Below, piece by piece: positions 46,466 through 54,106 of a stretch of 54,106 bases of DNA. How positions within the stretch are numbered: position 1 is the stretch's first letter; every line of letters starts with the position of its first letter. The DNA is from Hyphochytrium catenoides. Taxonomy: Eukaryota > Sar > Hyphochytriomycetes > Hyphochytriales > Hyphochytriaceae. The DNA lies in contig FLMG01000261.1 of the NCBI GenBank assembly GCA_900088475.1, positions 155,387 to 209,492 on the forward strand, in the 5' to 3' direction. The position numbers and the translations under genes are program-made. The notes beneath the pieces were generated by a model, which did not search any database, was not told where the DNA came from, and saw only the letters and a program-made list of their open reading frames with translations.

Positions 46466-46938
46466 TTAGCCTCTTCTTTCATTAGCAGCACTCTGTCTTT
46501 GAAGCTGTTCACACCATACAGCATAGGCTGACCTCAAAGCTACCGGGTTACTCCTTGAGTCCCTTACTTCAGAGAATCCGCTAGTTCGTCTGCCTGCAAG
46601 AACAGTTTTGATAGTGGGCTTTGATGGTGCATCTTCGGCGGTGTTTCCTTTTCGCAAAGTTCCATTGCGATGGGATAGGCAGATTGTCCTGCCCGTTTAT
46701 TGCCCTGCCGGCATATTGGCCAGCTCTCCAGGGTGTGCACGACTTCTATAACTTTCTTGTCTTTAAGAGTGATGGCCGCTTTTCTTGACATCTTCAAGGT
46801 CTGTCGGCCACTTGACCTTCTTGTCACCTCCATGTTCTTCAGAAATAGGCTTCTCTCCTTCGTACACGTCATCAAGCTCCGAATCTTCTTGCCCTCTCTC
46901 TCCAACAAAAGAACCTGATCCTTGGAAGCACTAGCCAT
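46466..46938 (-). CDS. Possible small gene, structure uncertain
   Basis: Two overlapping minus-strand frames look better than chance but do not join cleanly. Frame one runs from ATG at 46938 (MASASKDQVLLLEREGKK...) to a TAA at 46564, 124 codons, charged and mostly helical, including KKVIEVVHTLESWP. Frame two ends in SAYAVWCEQLQRQSAANERR and a stop at 46466. A splice from frame one to frame two near 46690 would make sense, but I found no phase-compatible donor. Either frame may be the real C-terminus, or the region may be non-coding. It would be divergent from the MAEA gene and convergent with IFT20. No family was recognised. Confidence 0.3.
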
Positions 46939-46995
46939 TTCCTCTCTTCTCCTTGGTCTTACCTCTTGTCTCGCCCTCCTTCCACCCCTGCTCTT

Positions 46996-47062
46996 CCTCT
47001 TCTTCTCCATTATCACACGCTCTCTCTCTCTCTTTCACCTCTTCTTCTCCATTATCACACGC
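46996..47062. repeat. 42-bp period duplication
   Basis: The 25-base segment cctcttcttctccattatca plus cacgc occurs at 46996-47020 and again at 47038-47062, separated by a CT spacer. This is a tandem duplication with a 42-base period. Confidence 0.85.
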
Positions 47063-47502
47063 GCTCTCTCTCTTCTTTATATCCCTGTCTTCCTTTGTAC
47101 TTCTGACCTCTCTTTCCTTCTTTCTCTATTGAGATTCTTATCACATCTTATCAGTCTTTCTTCATCTCTGCCGCTCTCCATCCTCCTTCCTACTTACTCT
47201 CTTCTGTCTTCTAACTCTGGCTCCCCGGCGATGATGAAGATGATAGATTTTTTATTATTTCTTCAGTTTTCTGATGAACTCATCATTAAATGATCGCCAA
47301 ACCGATATTTGTCGATTCTATGTCTAATGAACCATTTTCAGGAAGTAGATGGGTGGGGAATGTAGAGTATGTGGGATGAGGAATGGTATGAGAGGCAGGA
47401 TGGGTGGGCGTAGGGGACACTGAAAGGACATTCAGAAACTTCTGCACCTGCTTCTCTTTGCTTTCTGTCCTCTCTCTCTCTCTCTCTTCAGCGCTCGCTC
47501 TT

Positions 47503-47517
47503 GTACTCTCTCTCTTA

Positions 47518-47556
<39 letters not shown>

Positions 47557-47604
47557 TCTCTCTTCTCTCGTTCTCTCTCTCTCTCTCTCTCTCTCACACT
47601 TTCT
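47503..47604. repeat. Interrupted (CT)n microsatellite, ~100 bp
   Basis: Dense CT dinucleotides with a few interruptions lie about 330 bases upstream of the MAEA start codon, on the sense strand of that gene. Confidence 0.9.
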
Positions 47605-47928
47605 CTATCCCTCATGCGAATCTCTCTTCTTCCCCCACCACTTTTTGTCATTGCTTCCTCGTATCTCTTGTCATCTTCTCTCGCGCGCGCGTTCTCTCTC
47701 TCTCTCAAACCTATTGTTCATGTTGGGATCTTTCCCTTTCTTTATCCTGCCTCGCTCATCACTTCCACTCCTCACCTGCGGAAGCTCGTCGATGAGAATC
47801 TGCAAGAGATCTGTCCCTTACCTACGCCAGGAAAGAGACAGAACGAGAGAAGAGAGAAGAGAAAGGGAGAAACTGAGAGAGAGAAGGGGAGAAACTAAGA
47901 GCGATTGCCAACAGGTACACGTGGAACT

Positions 47929-50900
47929 ATGGCGGAGCTTACGGAAAAGAAAGCGTCACCTTCGATCTCTTCTTCCGCTGCTGGACCTCTTCTCCTCGAC
48001 CTGGAGCAATCCTTCCTACGGATCCCTCTCGAGTCTCTCAACAGAGCCGTGCGAGCGACAGCGAAGACACTTCTCAAGGACGTGAACTGCGTCTCGCAAG
48101 AGATTAACAAAGTTGTCGCTCCCGTAGGAAAGAGAGACGAGAGAGAGAGAGAAGAATCGATGAGGGAAGAAGAGGAAGCAGACGACGAAGAGAGAGATGA
48201 GGAAGAGCGTCTGGATAAGCTTCTGAAGCAACTGAAAGGTATCAAAGCCTCGTTCCTCGCCTCGACAGAGGAAGAGAACAAGTACCTCGAGAGGCTGACA
48301 ACCAGGATTGCCCTTCTTCGAGAGGGAGAAAGTGCTTCTCTCTCTTCTTCACCAGTGTCCTCTCTCTCGCTGGGAAGTGCGTCACTAGGGACAGCATCTT
48401 CTCTCTCTTCTTCCAAGCAGAAGTCTTACAAGCGCAAGCTTTCTTCTCAGACGGAAGAGACAGAAAGACAAGAGAGAGATGTACCTTCGTCTTCTCTCTC
48501 TTTTAAGCGGAAGAAGAGCCTAAGCTGGCAGGAACAAAGAGTGAATCGGCTCATACTCGGATACCTTCAGCGTGAAGGATATATGGACAGTGCTAGAAGC
48601 TTAGCATCCCTGGCAGGTTCTCTTTGCTCTCTCTTTCTCTGGTCTCTCCTCCTGCCTCCCTTTCCTCTTTTTCATCTACGTCTTCTCTTTCTCTCTCTCT
48701 CTGTCTCTCTCAGTCGATTGCCTCAATTCTAACCTCTCTCTTTTCCTCTCTCTCTCTCTACTCATTCCTCTCTCTTCAACTCATCCCTCTGATCTCTCTG
48801 CACTATAGCTCTTCCTTAGTGGAAAGTTTTCCTGTTCAACAACTAAGTCCTTCCCTTCTAATGCCGGTCCCTTTATCTTCCGATTCTCTCGCTTTGCTTG
48901 GTGGGCCTCCCCTCTCTCTCTCTCTTTCTCTCTCTCTCTCTTTCTCTCTCTTCGTCTCTCTTTTCCTATCACCTTGTCTCTCACTCCTTGCCTCGCTGCC
49001 CAGACTTGCCTGACTGTATAGACGAGGAGGTGTACGAGGCTTCTAAAGTTGTAATAGAAGGACTAAGAGCTAGAGACTGCGGTCCAGCCCTGAACTGGTG
49101 TAAGACCTACGCCAACAAGCTCAAGGCAGCTAACAGGTAGAGAGACATTGCATGCAGGAGACAGAAAGCCGCAAGTCATGTCGTTGAGGATGAAGGACAG
49201 ATAGAGAGAAAGTTCACAGAGACTGTGAGGCAAGAAATTGAGGAGAAACAGGGGCAAGAAGGCCATCGGGCCTATTTCATTTATCTCTTGACGCGTTCTC
49301 GCTCTGTTTCTCTCTTCTCTCTTTTTATTCTCTTGTCTCTCTTTCTATTCTCATGATTTCGTCGTCAATCGGTCTTTCTCGTCCCGTTATTTTACTTGTC
49401 ATATCCACTGAACGCGGTTCGGCCCGCTTGTTTAGTTCTTTTGAGTTGGAGGTTCGGCTTCAAGAGTTTATAGAGTTAGTCAGACAGAGCAAGAAGGCAG
49501 AAGCGATGGCCTATGCCCAGGTACAGCCCGCAATACTCTCCTTCCTACTCTCCCTCTTTCGTCCTCTCAATCTCTCCCGCCGTCGTCTAGTCTCTCACCC
49601 CGGATCACTCCTTGTCGATCTCTCTCCGCGTTCTTGAATTATCGCTTCCTCTCCCTCTCTCTCTCGGTCTCTCTCTCTCTCTCACACCCTCTTCTTGTCT
49701 TCTTTCTCTCTTACTCTCTCTCTGTCTCTCTCCCCCTCTCCTTAGAGGTTGCCGACTGTTAAGCCAAATAACTTGAGCGGGGGAGTGGTCCCTTCCTCCT
49801 GTTCCCTATGCTTCTACTTGCTGGCTTTGCATTTGACCGTCTGCTCTACTTTACCTGCGCTCTCACAACCATCCCGCAGTCCTACTTGTCACCGTTGGCG
49901 CAGAGCAATGTCAAGACGCTCCAGATCGCAATGGCCGCCCTTATCCTCGAGAATCCTGCAGAGAGTCCTCTCTCTGAGTATAGGGCGATGTTCGCTCCCG
50001 ATAGGTGGGAAGAGCTGGCGCAGCGCTTTATAAAAGAGAGCACAAAGGTGAGGAAGACCCTGGTGGACAGCGTAAAGCCATTGTTCTACCCTGTTCAGGT
50101 TCCATTACCAGGCGTCGCTCTCATTCTTTCTAGGATTCCATTGCTGCTTGCCGCTATAGTGCCATAAAACTCTTCCTCTCTCTCGTCTCTTACTCTCTCT
50201 CTCCCGTCTCTACTTTCTTTCCTTTTCGATTTAGAACCGACCACGTCTCGTAAGATTTGAAGAGTACCGCTTGTTCTCTGCTCCTATCCTCGTTTCTCTC
50301 TCGCGCTCGCTGCTTTCCCTGCCTTTATAGACCTCCTCTGCAAATCTCAAGCTCTTCTCTGACTTCCTCCTCTACGAATTCTTCAGGTGACCTCGATTTC
50401 GAGTGTGAATGAGATGTTACTGGCCCTAGAATGTGGTCTCTCTGTCCTAAACACTCCGCTGTGCCACGAGGAGTCTACTAGGCAGCTCAGGTGAGAGGAT
50501 AACACGCCCAGCTCCTCAAGAAGCCCGTTGGCTGATTTATGGCCCCTTTCTACCCCTCCTGCTGGGGGCTTTCTATGAAAGATAGTTGTCATTACTTCCT
50601 CTCTTTCTATGATTGACACCTCATTAACTGCTGCTGGGTCTCTTTCATCCTCTGTCCTCTTCTAATTCTGTCTCCCTCTCTCTTTCTCTCCCTCTCTCTC
50701 CCTCTCTCTGTCTCTCTCTCTTGTTGTGTCTCTTCTTTCTGTCTCTCTACATCTCTCTATGATCTCTTCTTTCTCTCTCTTTCTCTCTCCCTGTGTGTCT
50801 CTCTCCCTCTGTCTTGCGCTCCTTTTCTCTCCGTCTCTCCTAGTCTTCCTTCCCCTCTCTCGCTTCTCTGTCTCTGTCTTGCTCCATGTCTCGCCGCGCA

Positions 50901-51262
50901 TTTCTGCGGCTCTTCCGGCTCCATATCTAGCTGCGCATTCACATCTTATAAGGGTGCAAGAGGTCCTTTCTCTAACCCATACCCTGGCTGTGTAATTTAT
51001 CAGGTGTCCTTCCTGCACGAAGGAAGGGAGAGAGATAGCGAAGGGCCTCCCCTTGGCTCATCACGCACTCTCCTCTCTCCTGTGTAGCGCCACCGGAGAG
51101 GCCATGGACGGCCATAATCCCCCCATGGCCCTTCCTAATGGCCAGGTGTACGGCAGAAAGATGGTTCTCAAGAGTGCGGCAGAGAATAACGGGATGGTGA
51201 TTTGCCCCAAGACAGGCCAGAAGTTTGCCCTCTCAGAAGCCGTCCAGGTTTACATCATATGA
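47929..51262 (+). CDS. MAEA: GID/CTLH E3 ubiquitin ligase subunit MAEA (Gid9/Fyv10)
   Basis: MAEA pairs with RMND5 to form the catalytic RING-like module of the GID/CTLH ubiquitin ligase, which in yeast degrades gluconeogenic enzymes. Exons: 47929-48616, 49004-49136, 49436-49520, 49880-50047, 50387-50490 and 51004-51262 (TGA); 478 aa, against about 400 in animals and plants. The N-terminal helix LEQSFLRIPLESLNRAVRAT matches the family. A lineage-specific insertion, acidic then Ser-rich (about residues 70-190), explains the extra length. LisH is at about residues 204-235 (RVNRLILGYLQREGYMDSAR); CTLH follows with CGPALNWCKTYANKLKAAN and LEVRLQEFIELVR. The C-terminal RING-like domain has CPSC, HH, LLCSATGEAMDGHNPPMALP, NGQVYGRKM and VICPKTGQKFALSEAVQVYI, closely like the human end. 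The ATG at 47929 is the only one upstream of the conserved helix in that frame. Confidence 0.95.
48917..48960. repeat. CT-rich microsatellite in MAEA intron 1
   Basis: A CT dinucleotide-rich run, slightly interrupted, in the sense strand of the first MAEA intron shortly before its acceptor. Confidence 0.85.
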
Positions 51263-51839
51263 GAAGGATGATTGAGATCCCGAGGGGAGAGACGTGAGAG
51301 CACTCCAGAGATCACTTGCTCTCCTCTATTGAGGGCCTAAGGGATGCCTCGGCAAGGGAGAGACATCCCAATATCAGATATCTAACCCGTACGTCTTTCT
51401 GGCAAGAACAAGCCTCAAACCGGAAGGGAATCTGAGCTCCAGAGGAGGCATAACTCGAACGGCAAACACAGGCAGAAGAGAGCACAGCCTGCCAAAGAGC
51501 AATACTCTTGATGCTAGACCACGATCTTGGCAATATTTGGATTGACAAAGACAAGATGAGGGAGAAAGGTAGGGAACAGGGACAAGGAGAGAGTGCAGGA
51601 CCAGGGCTATCAGGAACTTTTAGTTGATTTATCAGTTTTAACCTCTTTTATATATAGAATTGAGCCGTCTTCCTTTCTCTTTCTCTCTTTGCCCCGTCGT
51701 CTCTGCTTCCATCCTCCTCATCCCTTCTTAGTTTTAAATAATAGCCAGCTGGTTATGGGACTGTCCATGTTGTCTTTCTATGCAATGCTCCACGCCTATC
51801 GTCAAGCACGCCCAGAAGGAGAGCAACCAGGATCTCTTC
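51263..51839. other. Convergent intergenic region between MAEA and the amine oxidase
   Basis: This 577-base region should contain both 3' UTRs. ORFs of 80-92 codons occur on both strands, without domains or plausible splice partners. Nothing else was seen. Confidence 0.5.
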
Positions 51840-53438
51840 TTAGTTCCTTCCCTCGCCATCGTCGACGATAATATCCTTTAGCGTACTCCTCATTGGCTTC
51901 TGCATCTTCTTCAGCAGCTCCTTTGCTACTCGCACACCACTGAGGAAGCCTCCGTGTACGTAGCCATTATATTCGAGAGACGTGTGCTCCCCTGCAAAGT
52001 GCAGTCGCTCCACATTCTTTTGCAGAAGTCTCAGGTTCTCGGTCGTCATTCCGATGGGCCAGTTAGAGTAGGAACCGTAGAAGAGGTCATCGCTGTACCA
52101 GCGAGGGAAGAAGAAGGCATTGGGCTCCGGGATATCAGGTCCATACATTGCCCTAAGAACTTCCATCACCTCAGCCTGGACCTCCTCATCCTTCATTCTC
52201 TCTATGCGTCTGGACTGCTCGTCCGTCACCGTGACCATGTACACGGCGGACCCTGGACGGCCGGCAAAGTCTCCATAGAGACTGATATCAAGGTCCATCC
52301 ACACAGGGTAGTAGCCTCGTGCTTTGGGGTCAGCATACAGACTGAACTGGTGCCCGTTGGTCCAGAAGTTCTTCTCAAACGCAAGGAAGATCTTCGTGTA
52401 CGTTGCCATACCGAAGCGGATGATCTCATCGGTCTTCCACTCTGGCAGAGCAGGAGAGAAGAGAGTCTTCATCTTGTGCTTGAGCACGCCCACACTGAAG
52501 GTACAGATTGCATAGTCTGCGCTGTACGTTTGGCCATTCTCAGTCTTCACCGTGACGCCTCGCCCGCTGTAGTCAATAGAGATAACCTTAGAGTTCAGCT
52601 TGACGCGAGGATCTGTCTCCGCATTGACGGGCTGGCCCTTGTTGCCTGCTTTTAAGGCTCGGTCCAGCAGCTCTCTGGCGATGAGAGAGTAGCCTTTAGG
52701 GTCAACGACAAACTCACTCTCATCTGAAAACTTTGTGAAGGTGGCAACGTTTGTCGTCATCTTTAGAGAACTCTGAGCTGGAGGTTCTGCAAACTCGAAG
52801 TCAAAGCCCATGAACTCGACAGCTTTCTCGATCGGAGAGAGCGCGGTCCAGCCCTCATACTGCAGCGCCGTACGGACGTTAAGGTCCTGCTTTCTGGAGT
52901 CCTTGTACCTTTGTCCTCTCTCCGAAGCAGCCTCATACGCCTTCTCAAAGCGAGAGAGTGCCTCCTCATACACCTTTCCACCCAGTGTCCTGTCCTGGTT
53001 GATGAGGGTGATGTTTGAACTATCACTTGGAACGGTCTTCAGTCCGAACTGTTTGGCGAGGAGGTTGATCGGGTTCTTCCCTAGTCCCTCGATCCAGTTG
53101 GCGCCCAGCTCGATGGTCCTGCCCGCGAAAGTGCCTTTCTTCAGTCTTCCGCCAATATAATCACTGGCCTCTACGAGGAGAAAATCGGTGACGCCGCTTT
53201 CTGCCAAGATGTTAGCGGCAGTGACGCCTGCAATGCCCGCGCCAAGAATGAGAACCTTGGCCTTGTTCTTCTTCCTCTCTGCCTGAACCTCGGCAGGAGC
53301 GGTTCCTACTGCCTGCGTCGCCTCTTGTGGAGAAGGAGAGACAGCAACCTCTGCGGAGAGAGGCTGAACGTTGGGCTGGAACGCGAGCGCTAGTCCAGCG
53401 AGGACGAGAAGCGCAGCGGAAGGGGAAGCGATCCTCAT
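51840..53438 (-). CDS. FAD-dependent amine oxidase, polyamine-oxidase-like, with signal peptide (intronless)
   Basis: Flavin amine oxidases oxidise polyamines to aminoaldehydes and hydrogen peroxide; the exact substrate cannot be read from the sequence. The 532-aa frame is a single exon from ATG at 53438 to TAA at 51840. Residues 1-19 (MRIASPSAALLVLAGLALA) form a clear signal peptide, with F20-Q-P right after the predicted cleavage site, then a Pro/Ala/Ser-rich stretch to about 60. The FAD-binding site is VLILGAGIAGVTAANI (63-78) with the ribose-binding glutamate at 90 (LLVEASDYIGGRL). LGANWIEGLGKNPI, the CTFSVGVLKHKM block, MATYTKIFLAF (the T-K-I-F stretch that in plant polyamine oxidases holds the lysine near flavin N5) and the C-terminal AGEHTSLEYNGYVHGGFLSG all match the family. 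It is the only long gene here without introns. Its CT-rich sense-strand leader resembles those of other genes. Confidence 0.93.
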   Translation of the reverse strand: MRIASPSAALLVLAGLALAFQPNVQPLSAEVAVSPSPQEATQAVGTAPAEVQAERKKNKAKVLILGAGIAGVTAANILAESGVTDFLLVEASDYIGGRLKKGTFAGRTIELGANWIEGLGKNPINLLAKQFGLKTVPSDSSNITLINQDRTLGGKVYEEALSRFEKAYEAASERGQRYKDSRKQDLNVRTALQYEGWTALSPIEKAVEFMGFDFEFAEPPAQSSLKMTTNVATFTKFSDESEFVVDPKGYSLIARELLDRALKAGNKGQPVNAETDPRVKLNSKVISIDYSGRGVTVKTENGQTYSADYAICTFSVGVLKHKMKTLFSPALPEWKTDEIIRFGMATYTKIFLAFEKNFWTNGHQFSLYADPKARGYYPVWMDLDISLYGDFAGRPGSAVYMVTVTDEQSRRIERMKDEEVQAEVMEVLRAMYGPDIPEPNAFFFPRWYSDDLFYGSYSNWPIGMTTENLRLLQKNVERLHFAGEHTSLEYNGYVHGGFLSGVRVAKELLKKMQKPMRSTLKDIIVDDGEGRN

Positions 53439-53601
53439 TCTTCCTTTATCCTTTATAGCGCTGACAGAGAGAGAAAGAGAGACAAAGGAGGAGACCTGAG
53501 TCCTGCTTGTCCAAATGGATAATGATCATTAGCTGTCTGATATTCATAGGTAGACTCTGCATAGTGGTCGGTGAAAGGAGAAGAAATAGAGCAGGAGAGG
53601 G

Positions 53602-53654
<53 letters not shown>

Positions 53655-54106
53655 GGAAAGAGAGCAAGAGAGAGTTCAAAGAGATTGATGGCAGACGAAG
53701 CAGAGAGTCGTAAGAGAGGAATGGGTGAGTTCCGAAGGAGTTCACGCCCCTCATAAGTGAGAAAGAGCTAATGACCTAGAAGGCGGAAGATTGAGAGAAA
53801 GAGGGAAAGGGAGAGAGAGAGAAAGAAAGGAAGAGAGAGAAGGAGAAAGCGACAGGAGAAGAGGCATAATCACAGAGTAGGGAAGCGACCCAGAAAGAGA
53901 ACAGAAAGCAGGAGAAGCAAGCTAAAGAATCAAAGAAGAGAAAGAAAGCCTTGACATCTAGGAAGATACAAGGATAGCTCAGCCTCTCCACGAGAGAGAA
54001 GAAGAAAGAAAGACGGCGAGTGGTTGAGGACGGATCAAAAAGCAAGGGCAAGAGAGTTAGGGAGAGAACGTATGACTTCCTGCTGCCACGAAGAAGAGAA
54101 TGCCAC
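53439..54106. other. Upstream region of the amine oxidase gene, GA-rich
   Basis: The + strand is strongly purine-rich, so the sense strand of the amine oxidase gene is pyrimidine-rich, as in other leaders of this window. It probably holds the 5' leader and promoter and perhaps an intron of a further gene beyond the edge. ORFs inside are repeat-derived. Confidence 0.5.
53602..53652. repeat. (GA)n microsatellite
   Basis: About 50 bases of GA dinucleotides with few interruptions, 165-215 bases upstream of the amine oxidase start codon; CT on that gene's sense strand. Confidence 0.92.

Larger units (their letters stand above)
46939..47928. other. CT-rich region upstream of the MAEA gene
   Basis: This 990-base stretch holds the MAEA promoter and leader. 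The + strand is pyrimidine-rich at 46960-47200 and again at 47460-47720. There is no convincing coding exon on either strand; the long minus-strand ORF at 47286-47708 is a read-through of the GA-rich complement. Confidence 0.5.

Noticed and set aside
47286-47708. A 140-codon Arg/Glu-rich minus-strand ORF
   Set aside because: It is a translation of the GA complement of the CT microsatellite in the MAEA leader.
51954-52655. A 233-codon plus-strand ORF
   Set aside because: It is antisense to the strongly supported amine oxidase exon and has no recognisable domain; long shadow frames are expected opposite a 1.6-kb intronless gene.
1-54106. CRISPR arrays, operons, Shine-Dalgarno sites, tRNA or rRNA genes, complete transposons
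   Set aside because: The window is intron-rich eukaryotic DNA. Short repeats present are microsatellites and local duplications, and no tRNA cloverleaf, rRNA core, terminal inverted repeat or transposase was recognised by eye; an Infernal/tRNAscan run would be needed for a firm negative.

Overview
The window comes from the nuclear genome of an intron-rich eukaryotic microbe, not a prokaryote. Nearly every gene is split by GT-AG introns of about 40-370 bases. The proteins are eukaryote-specific: dolichol kinase, TMTC-type O-mannosyltransferase, LSm5, IFT20 and the GID/CTLH E3 subunit MAEA. IFT20 implies that the organism builds a cilium or flagellum. A polyamine-oxidase-like protein begins with a signal peptide ending ...ALA|FQP, which resembles the bipartite plastid presequences of algae with complex red plastids. 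The EF-hand/RCC1/F5-8C protein recalls stramenopile and alveolate proteins. A flagellated protist or alga is a fair inference; the species cannot be named from the sequence.

Layout, left to right. (1) 167-6260, minus: an 18-exon coiled-coil protein of about 1276 aa. (2) 7032-10420, minus: dolichol kinase, 10 exons, 621 aa. (3) 11386-18532, plus: a multi-pass membrane metallophosphoesterase of the plant/alga type, 25 exons, about 1045 aa. (4) 18755-31431, minus: a giant mosaic of four EF-hands, RCC1 repeats, an F5/8C galactose-binding-like domain and a small Cys4 motif, 36 exons resolved, 5' end open. (5) 33028-37994, minus: TMTC-like O-mannosyltransferase with TPRs, 5' end unresolved. (6) 39712-41600, minus: a 214-aa protein that I do not recognise. 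(7) 42252-43788, plus: LSM5. (8) 45167-46263, plus: IFT20. (9) about 46466-46938, minus: an uncertain small gene. (10) 47929-51262, plus: MAEA/GID9. (11) 51840-53438, minus: intronless FAD amine oxidase.

Exon chains were built by hand, using reading-frame continuity, splice-site dinucleotides and phase. For genes 1, 2, 3, 4 (from its first resolved exon), 6, 7, 8 and 10 the exon lengths sum to a whole number of codons, which is an internal check. Introns and flanks are strongly pyrimidine-rich on the sense strand, so long (CT)n or (GA)n tracts usually show which strand is transcribed.

Functional links: dolichol kinase makes dolichyl phosphate, and TMTC enzymes consume dolichyl-phosphate mannose, so two steps of one ER glycosylation route lie in the window. 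The other genes are unrelated housekeeping, ciliary, mRNA-decay/splicing and protein-turnover functions. I found no tRNA, rRNA, CRISPR array, operon or complete transposon.
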